A stretch of DNA of 5,457 nt from Pseudomonadota bacterium (lineage in GTDB: Bacteria; Myxococcota; UBA9042; PHBI01). This document shows, piece by piece, positions 1-5,457 of this stretch (position 1 is the stretch's first letter; each line of letters begins with the position of its first letter). The translations under genes and the position numbers were made by a program. The notes beneath the pieces were generated by a model. That model was not told where the DNA came from and searched no databases. It saw only the letters and a list, made by a program, of their open reading frames with translations. The stretch spans positions 1-5,457 of the forward strand of contig SYAK01000357.1 in the NCBI GenBank assembly GCA_005788935.1. Direction: 5' to 3'.

Positions 1-1
1 G

Positions 2-1015
2 CATGGGTTCGAGCTGGCCCGCTGGGTCCGCGACCCGGCCTCCCGCCCGCCCGCTGCGGCCCTCGCGTCACCGGTCGTCTCCGAGCCTGGCATCCTGCTG
101 ACCCAGGCCGCCATCTGGCAATCGCTGTGGGAGGACGGGCTGCGCGAGGCCTGTGAAGCGGGCGCCATCGTCGCGGCGACCGGGCACTCGCAGGGCGTCA
201 TGGCCGCCCACCTCGTCGCCGAGTCGAAGGATGGCGCCATCGCGGATGACCGGGTCGTCGCCTTCGTCAAGGTGCTGACCTGGCAGGGGCTGACGATGGC
301 TAACTCGGCCGGAGTCGTCGGGCGCCGCCAGGGCGAGGCGACCGCGATGGCGGCCGTCAGCGGACCGACCGCGGCGCAGCTCGAGCCGATGCTCGCCCGC
401 CTCGGCAAGGCGCTCCCTCCGGCCGAGCGGCCCGTCATCTCGCTCTGGAACACGCGGACACGCCACGTCATCAGCGCGCCGCCAGCGGTCCTGACTCGCA
501 TCGCCGCGACCCTTGAGGCCGAGGCGCAGCGGCAGGCGGCCGCGCGCAAGGACGGCAAGCTCGGCGGGCGTCCGCTGACCTACACGTGGGAGTGGCTCGA
601 CGTCGGGGCGCCGTTCCACGGGCCCGCGATGGCCGAGGGCCTCGCCGAGATGCGCAAGGCGCTCGCCGAGATGGGCTTCACGCTGCCCGCGACGACGACC
701 ATCCCGGTGCTGTCGCCGACGAGCGCGGCCGAGTATCCAGTTGCGTCCAAACTTGACGAGACCATGCAGGACGAGTTCGTCCGCCCGGTGAAGTGGCGCG
801 ACACCGCCTGGCGCCTCGGTGAGCTGGCGGACGTCGTCCTCGACCTTGGCCCCGGAGACGGCGTCGGCAAGCTGACCGCCAACGCGCTCCGCGGCACCGG
901 GGGGCGCGTGGTGATGCTCGACACCGCCGAGGGGCGCCGCCAGCTGCTCGACTCGGCGGGCCCCGGCCCGGCGCCTGCCGACTGGTCGTCATTCAAGCCG
1001 TCGCTCGTGACGCTG
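2..1015 (+). other. Acetyltransferase (AT) domain, N-terminus missing
   Basis: This domain loads the acetyl primer from CoA onto the enzyme. The nucleophile is Ser63 in GHSQG (codon 188-190), and the matching active-site His is probably His206 in APFHGP (codon 617-619). A conserved DLGPGD turn lies at residues 281-286. The first strand and its GQG loop, expected before the GF.L.WV segment at residues 2-9, lie upstream of the window, so about 100 residues are missing. At the position aligned with the malonate-binding Arg of the later transferase domain, this domain has Gln95 (TWQGLTM), which fits an uncharged acetyl substrate. Substrate choice is inferred from domain order and this residue. 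Confidence 0.92.
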
Positions 1016-4000
1016 CCCTCGGGCGAGGTCGCGATCGCCAACCGCTATACGCGCCTGACGCAATCCCCGCCCATCTTTCTGCCGGGCATGACGCCCTCGA
1101 CCGCGGACGCGCCGATCGTCGCGGCGGCCGCCAACGCCGGCTACTGGAGCGAGCTCGCGGGCGGCGGTCAGCCCTCGGCGCGCATCTTCCAGCTGCGGAT
1201 GGAAGAGCTCGGCGAGCTGATCGAGCCCGGGCGCGGCGTGGTGCTCAACTCGCTCTACCTCGACCCATGGCTTTGGGACATGCAGGTCCGCAAGGGCTTG
1301 ATGCTCAAGCTTCGCGCGAAGGGCCTGCCGCTCGTCGGCATCACGGTCACGGCCGGCATCCCGCCTGTCGACGAGGCCCGCGGGCTGGTCACGCAGTGGC
1401 TCGCGGCCGGCCTGCGCTGGATCGCCTTCAAGCCCGGCACCGCACAGCAGATCGATCAGGTCATCAAGATCGCGAAAGCCTGCCCCGAGGTGATGCTGCA
1501 CGTCCACGTCGAGGGCGGGAAGGCCGGCGGCCACCACAGCTGGGAAGACCTCGAAGAGCTGTTGCTCGACGGGTACGCCAGGATGCGCGCCGAGCCGAAC
1601 CTCGTCGTCTGCGCGGGCGGCGGCATCGCCCACCCCGAGCGCGCGGTGGAGCTGCTCTCGGGCCGCTGGTCGCGACGCCACGGGGTCGCCGACATGCCGG
1701 TCGACGCGGTCTTCATCGGGACGCTCGCGATGGCCTGCAAGGAGGCGACGGCGACCGCCGATGTCAAGCGGGCCCTCGTCTCGGCGCAGGGCTCGCTGGA
1801 GTGGGTCCACGCCGGTGAGGCCAAGGGCGGCGTCACGTCGGGCAAGAGCCAGCTGAACGCCGACATTCACTACCTCGACAACGCGGCGGCCCGCGTCGGG
1901 CGGCTGCTCGACCAGCTCGCGGGCGACGCTGCGGCGGTGGCCGAGCGACGGGGCGAGATCCTCGACGCGCTCAACAAGACCTATAAACCATACTTCGGAG
2001 ATCTCGAGCGCATGACGTGGGCCGACGTCCTGCGCCGCGTCCTGGCGTTGATGGCCGTCGGGACGCACGGCCGCTACGAGGACGGCGCGTGGATCGACGT
2101 GACGTGGCGGACGCGCGCCGTCAGCTGGTTCCAGCGGGCGGAGGCGAGCGTCGCCCGCCCGGAAGACCTCGGCCAGCCGCTCGTCGTGCAGGGGCCCGAC
2201 GACCTCGACGACCCGCAGGCCGCGCTCGCGAGGCTGGTCGCGGCCCGCCCGCAGCTCGAGGCGGCGACCCTCCATCCAGCCGACGTCGAGCACTTCATCG
2301 CGATCTGCACGACGCCTGGCAAGCCAGTCCCGTTCGTGCCGGTCATCGACGGCGACGTGCGCCGCTGGTACAAGTCGGACGCGCTCTGGCAGGCTCAGGA
2401 CGCGCGCTTCCCCGCCGACGCGGTGCTTATCATCCCCGGGCCCGAGGCGGTCGTCGGCATCACGACGGCAGACGAGCCGGTCGCCGACCTGCTGGGGCGC
2501 TTCGCGACCGGGATGGTCGACGGTCTGAAGGCGCTCGGGGCCGCCCCGACGCCAGCCCGCCACCTGCGCCCCGTCGCGGCGGGCCTGCCGGAAGGCGTGA
2601 CGTGCGGTGAGGCGACCGCTGGCACGACGCGCTTCCGGGTCGAGCGCCTCTCGGCCGCGACCCTCGCCGAGCTGACCGCGACCTTCCGGGGCCCCGTAGC
2701 CGCCTCTGTGGCGGACCTGCCGTGGGTCGTCGGCACGGGCCACGTGACGCCGTTCACGTCGCGCCTCTGCCGGGACGCGGGCGCCGCGACGGTCACCTGC
2801 GAGGCGAACGCCGACGGTCTTCTGGTCCGCCTGCACGCGGCGCTCGAGGACGGCGAGGCCTTCGAGGTCACGCTGACAGCCCCTGACACGGCGACCCTGA
2901 CGCTGCGGCTGCTTCGCTCGCCGGGCGCGCCCACGCTTTCAATTGCGCTCAATCATGTCACCTGGGCCTGCGGCGGCGAGGCCGTTCAGGTCGACGCGCA
3001 CGCGTGGCGCGAGGCCGTCCAGGACCTCTACCAGCGGATGCTCGTCGACGCGTCCGCGACGGCCGTCCCGCTCTTCGAGGCGGCCCGCGACACGGTCACC
3101 CTGCCCGCCCCGAACGCGGCCGCGTGGGCCATCCTTGGCCGCGGTGAGGCCTCGGGTGACGCGAGCCTCGATCTCGCGTTCCCGCTCGCGTGGCGCGGCG
3201 TCTTCCGGGCGATGGCCTGCGACGAGCTGCGCGGCGGCTGGCTGACGCTGCTCCACGCCCAGCACGGGGTCCGCGCCGAGACCCACGACCGCCTCAGCCC
3301 CGGCCAGCCAGTCGAGGCGGCGGTGCGCGCGGTGGCGCTCGAGGACCTCGAGATTGGCCGCCAGGTCCAGTTCCGGGCCGAGATCTCCCAGGGCGGCCAG
3401 CTGAAGACGACGCTCGACTCGCAGCTGATCATCCGCGGCTCGCACCCGCCGGTACGCCGGACGCTGCCGGGCGCCTCGACCCCGGTCGAACTGTCCGCGC
3501 TGAGCCGCGACACCGTCTCTGGGACGAACACGCTCGACGCCGCGACGGCCGGGCTGCTGTCCGAGCTGACGTGGCTGCGCCTCACGGACGGCGCCTTCGC
3601 CGAGGGCCAGGTCGTGACGCTGGCGGCCGAGGTGGAGACCTTCCGCGAGCGCGGCGGCCTGCTGTGGTCGCGCGCCGACGGCACGGTCACCATCGACGGT
3701 CAGCCTGCGGGCACCCTCGCGCTGCCCCTGACGTCCGCCAAGGCCAAGGAGGACCCGCTCCGCGCGACCCTCGCGGTCCTCGCGACGACGCGCGATGCGG
3801 GCCTCCGGGAGACGCCGGTCAAGCCGCTCGCGAGGCGCGACGAGACGGCCCCGCTTGACTCGCGCCCGTTCGCGGCGGCCGGCTGGGACTGGAACCCGCT
3901 GCACCACAGCCCGCTCATGGCGCACCTGGCCAACGTCCACGCCCCCATCGTGCATGGCATGTGGACGGCGACGCGGCTGCACCAGTTCGCCGCCGAGGCC

Positions 4001-5457
4001 GCTGGGGTGCCCGAGTCCGCGCTCCGGCAGGTGTCGGCCGAGTTCATGTCGCCGCTCGACCACGGCGCGCCCCTGTCGCTGAGCGTGTCTCGGATCGGCG
4101 TGACCGGCGGCCACCGCGTCCTCGAGGCCGTCGCGTCCTCGGCTGGAAGCGTCGTCGCCCGCAGCCGCGTGACCGTCGCCCCACCGAAGACCGCCTACAT
4201 CTTCCCCGGTCAAGGCGTCCAGAAACAAGGCATGGGCATGGATGGCTACGCCCGCAGCCGGGCCGCGCGCGCCATCTGGGACCGCGCCGACGCCTTCACC
4301 CGCGACCAGCTGGGCTTCAGCGTGCTCGAGGTCGTGCGGCGTAACCCACCGAAGCTGCGGGTGAACGGCGAGCTGAACGTCCACCCCGAGGGCGTCCTGC
4401 ACCTGACCCAGTTCACGCAGGTCGCGATGGCGGTGCTCGCGATGGCGCAGGTGGCCGAGCTGCGGGACGCCGGCGTCCTCGACCCGAACGCGGTGACCTG
4501 TGGCCACAGCGTCGGCGAGTACAACGCGCTCGCGGCCTACACGGGCGTGCTGCCGCTCGAGTCGGTCGTCGACATCGTCTGGATGCGCGGCTGCACGATG
4601 CACGAGGCGGTCCCGCGCGACGCGGCCGGACGCAGCGCCTACAAGATGGGCGTCGTGCGCCCGAACTTCGCGGGCCTCGACCACAAGGGGGCCGAGGCGC
4701 TCGTGGCCGAGGTCGCGAAGGCGACGAGCAGCTTCATCCAGATCGTCAATCACAATGTTCGAAATCGCCAGTACTCTGTGACGGGTGAAATCGCCGGGCT
4801 CGAGGCGCTCGAGGCCGAGCTGCTGCGCCGCACCAAGCCTGGCGCCAAGCCCGCCTGGATCACCGTCCCGGGCATCGACGTCCCCTTCCACTCGTCGGTG
4901 CTGCACGGCTCGGTGCCAAACTTCCGGAACGTGCTCGACGCGCGGCTGCCGAAGTCCATCGACGCCGATGCGCTCGTCGGGCGCTACATCCCGAACCTCG
5001 TCGCCGAGGTCTTCGCGCTGTCCGAGGGCTTCATCACGTCGGTCCACAAGGGCACCAACGCGCCCGAGCTCGCGGCGATGCTGGCTGACGGGGCGTGGAA
5101 GAAGGCGCCCCGCGGCGAGCTGGCACGACTCTTGCTTGTCGAGCTGCTGGCGTGGCAGTTCGCGAGCCCGGTTCGCTGGATCGAGTCGCAGGAGCGCATG
5201 TTCGCGCCGCCATCGCTCGGCGGGCTCGGCATCACGCGCTACATCGAGGTCGGCGTCGGGCATCAGCCGACGCTCGTCAACATGGCGCGGGCGACGCTCG
5301 ACGGACTCGGCGTTCAGCCTGGCCGCGTGACGCTGCTCAACGCCGAGGCCAACGTCGACGTGGTCCTCGAGCGCGACGTCCCGGTCGAGGAGGCCGCCGA
5401 GGTCGAGGCCGCCCCCGAGCCCGCCACGGCTCCTGCCACCGCAGCCGTCGCGACCCC
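2..5457 (+). CDS. fas: Type I fatty acid synthase (fused AT-ER-DH-MPT part), partial at both ends
   Basis: This multifunctional cytosolic enzyme builds long-chain acyl-CoA from acetyl-CoA, malonyl-CoA and NAD(P)H. The frame is open through all 1818 codons, with no start or stop in the window. Domains seen in order are: AT with GHSQG (Ser63); an FMN enoyl reductase opening with FLPGMTP (359-365) and carrying EGGKAGGHHSWED (504-516); a dehydratase region ending in a MaoC-type segment with DWNPLH (1296-1301); and MPT with FPGQG (1401-1405) and GHSVGEY (Ser1503). A Pro/Ala/Glu-rich linker follows at the 3' edge. Compared from memory with mycobacterial Fas (about 3070 residues), roughly the first 100 residues and the ACP, KR and KS domains are missing because of the window edges. 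The motifs and their order are seen directly; the reactions are family knowledge. A separate fungal-like beta subunit is less likely, because the protein continues past MPT into a linker of the kind that precedes ACP. An iterative PKS is unlikely, because those use an MDR-type ER rather than an FMN barrel. Confidence 0.96.
1067..1960 (+). other. Enoyl reductase (ER) domain, FMN-dependent TIM barrel
   Basis: The ER reduces trans-2-enoyl-ACP to acyl-ACP with NADPH and bound FMN. The barrel starts at FLPGMTPS (359-366), followed by the first-helix signature of FAS-I enoyl reductases (AAAANAG, then ELAGGGQPS). FKPGT follows near residue 477. The glycine-rich loop with the paired His511/His512 (AGGHHSWED) is the most conserved element of the family. 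CAGGGI (537-542) and VFIGTLAMACKEA (570-582) are the phosphate-binding strands near the end of the barrel, and DIHYLDN follows at 621-627. Every expected motif is present, so I expect an active reductase. The fold is of the nitropropane dioxygenase and IMP dehydrogenase type, unlike the MDR-type ER of animal FAS and modular PKS. Confidence 0.93.
1961..2539 (+). other. ER-associated helical region (DUF1729-type)
   Basis: This segment follows the barrel and belongs structurally to the ER module of FAS-I. It opens with NKTYKPYFGDLE and continues through a helical stretch containing WIDVTW and FQRAEA. It then carries the very conserved block HPADVEHFIAICTTPGKP and VPVIDGDVRRWY (Asp785 to Tyr790), followed by LWQAQDARF, IIPGPEAV and GITTADEPV. 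These blocks match mycobacterial FAS-I almost word for word, as I remember that protein. Its role is structural and helps to close the ER active site; that role is family knowledge and is not shown by the sequence. Confidence 0.85.
2540..3090 (+). other. Variable linking region between ER and dehydratase
   Basis: The frame stays open here but conservation drops. Visible landmarks are a long Ala/Leu-rich start, DLPWVVGTGHV (about 902-912), a beta-rich stretch, and the helix VQDLYQRMLVD (about 1009-1019). The helix resembles the FYWxLW helix that precedes the dehydratase of fungal FAS beta. That suggests this stretch is the meander and connector that leads into the hot-dog domains. The comparison is from memory and weak in the first half. 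No catalytic motif is seen. Confidence 0.6.
3100..3462 (+). other. First hot-dog-like segment of the dehydratase region
   Basis: This stretch shows LDLAFPLAWRGVFRAM (about 1059-1074), then LLHAQHGVRAE (1083 onward) and LSPGQPVEA. It ends with a series of beta strands closing at SQLIIRG. The order matches the N-terminal MaoC-like hot-dog of fungal FAS beta and the corresponding LLSLVHLDHA segment of mycobacterial FAS-I. This segment lacks the D-x-N-P-x-H pair of the catalytic hot-dog. By family knowledge it builds the other half of the substrate tunnel, with the active residues supplied by the segment beginning near 3857. Confidence 0.78.
3463..3856 (+). other. Extra middle segment of the dehydratase region, possibly a non-catalytic hot-dog
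   Basis: About 130 residues separate the first hot-dog-like segment from the catalytic one. After a Thr/Ser-rich stretch come LLSELTWLRLTDG, VVTLAAEVETF, GLLWSRADGTVTIDG and PAGTLALPL, which read as alternating beta strands. The pattern is similar to the middle hot-dog of fungal FAS beta, where an EWF-type motif is followed by beta strands and a GxV turn. Mycobacterial FAS-I, as I remember it, has only a short Arg-rich linker here. No catalytic residues are recognisable, so a structural role is inferred. It could also be an unrelated beta insertion. Confidence 0.55.
3857..4183 (+). other. Catalytic dehydratase (DH) segment, MaoC-type hot-dog
   Basis: The DH removes water from 3-hydroxyacyl-ACP to give the trans-2-enoyl intermediate. 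The catalytic pair is Asp1296 and His1301, with Asn1298 between them, in DWNPLH (codons 3887-3904). This is the spacing found in hydratase-2 (MaoC) enzymes. The conserved helix APIVHGMW follows about 15 residues later, as expected. The residue just before the catalytic Asp is Trp, whereas Gly is usual (SGDxNPxH). All listed catalytic residues are still present, so I expect activity. The domain runs directly into MPT at about residue 1394 (PPKTAYIFPGQG) without a spacer. Confidence 0.88.
4184..5335 (+). other. Malonyl/palmitoyl transferase (MPT) domain
   Basis: This domain moves malonyl from CoA to ACP and, in FAS-I, also hands the finished acyl chain back to CoA. The oxyanion-hole loop FPGQG is at 1401-1405, the nucleophile is Ser1503 in GHSVGEYNAL (codon 4508-4510), the malonate-binding residue is Arg1529 in WMRGCTMHE (codon 4586-4588), and the active-site His is His1630 in DVPFHSS (codon 4889-4891). 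Further conserved blocks are LHLTQFTQVAMAV, AVPRDAAGRS, YIPNLV, LLAWQFASPVRWIE and IEVGVGHQPTL. The domain is complete and carries every expected residue. It is one of two transferases in this protein; the N-terminal AT has Gln in place of the Arg. Confidence 0.95.
5372..5457 (+). other. Ala/Pro/Glu-rich inter-domain linker, runs off the window
   Basis: After the last MPT strand the protein changes to acidic, then Ala/Pro/Thr-rich low-complexity sequence (VPVEEAAEVEAAPEPATAP and on), with no hydrophobic core pattern. Mycobacterial FAS-I has a similar Glu/Pro/Ala linker between MPT and the acyl carrier domain, where it lets the ACP swing between active sites. I infer that an ACP follows just past the 3' edge. 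It is cut off, so no phosphopantetheine Ser is visible. Confidence 0.75.

Noticed and set aside
1267..1818. A + strand open frame of 183 codons in another frame
   Set aside because: It overlaps the conserved ER barrel in the FAS frame and encodes an Arg/Gly/Ala-rich sequence without motifs. The other + strand frames of this kind (for example 2017-2610, 3190-3858, 4785-5330) were rejected for the same reason.
1977..1995. AT-richer patch (tataaacc) as a possible promoter -10 element
   Set aside because: It encodes the conserved KTYKPYFGD peptide of FAS-I. There is no matching -35 element and no gene start downstream.
989..2836. A 615-codon open frame on the - strand
   Set aside because: It is antisense to the conserved enoyl reductase module; its composition is compositional noise rich in Arg, Asp and Gly, without motifs.
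2939..5263. A 774-codon open frame on the - strand
   Set aside because: It lies wholly antisense to the ER-DH-MPT coding sequence. Its product is Arg/Ala/Gly/Asp-rich low-complexity sequence with no recognisable domain, which is typical of the mirror frame of GC3-rich genes.
2..5457. Modular or iterative type I polyketide synthase
   Set aside because: Two transferase domains flanking an FMN-barrel reductase and a MaoC-type dehydratase are the FAS-I order. PKS modules would show KS-AT-DH-ER-KR with an MDR-type ER and an HxxxGxxxxP dehydratase motif.
5384..5457. Repetitive GC-rich tail as a DNA repeat array
   Set aside because: The repetition follows from Ala/Glu/Pro-rich coding and has no fixed period at DNA level.

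Overview
The whole window is the interior of one very large gene on the + strand: a fused type I fatty acid synthase (FAS-I). A single frame, with codons starting at position 2, stays open from end to end. It gives 1818 complete codons plus the first two bases of a Pro codon. Neither the true start nor the stop codon is inside the window. Residue numbers used here are local, with residue 1 being the His codon at 2-4.

Layout, in order: acetyltransferase AT (about 2-1015, N-terminus missing); FMN-type enoyl reductase barrel ER (about 1067-1960); helical and linking part of the ER module (about 1961-2539); a poorly conserved linking region (about 2540-3090); a dehydratase region with a first hot-dog-like segment (about 3100-3462), a second segment that looks like the middle hot-dog of fungal FAS (about 3463-3856) and the catalytic MaoC-like segment (about 3857-4183); malonyl/palmitoyl transferase MPT (about 4184-5335); and an Ala/Pro/Glu-rich linker running off the 3' edge. 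This is the order known from mycobacterial FAS-I and from the beta subunit of fungal FAS. In bacterial FAS-I the order continues with ACP, ketoreductase and ketosynthase. The linker at the edge fits an ACP immediately downstream, but that part is not in the window.

Together the domains present carry out priming (AT), loading of malonyl units and release of the product onto CoA (MPT), dehydration of 3-hydroxyacyl-ACP (DH) and the final NADPH-dependent enoyl reduction (ER). The ketosynthase and ketoreductase steps lie in the part not seen.

The sequence is very GC-rich (about 70 % by eye), with strong G/C preference at third codon positions. A fused FAS-I with this chemistry is known mainly from high-GC Actinobacteria (mycobacteria, corynebacteria and relatives, bifidobacteria). 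The protein resembles mycobacterial FAS-I closely over AT, ER and MPT. The region between ER and MPT differs and seems fuller, somewhat like fungal FAS. I therefore call it a bacterial FAS-I, most likely of actinobacterial type, but cannot fix the organism. There is no intergenic DNA, RNA gene, mobile element, CRISPR array or promoter that I can support. Long open frames on the - strand and in the other + frames are mirror effects of the GC-rich coding sequence.
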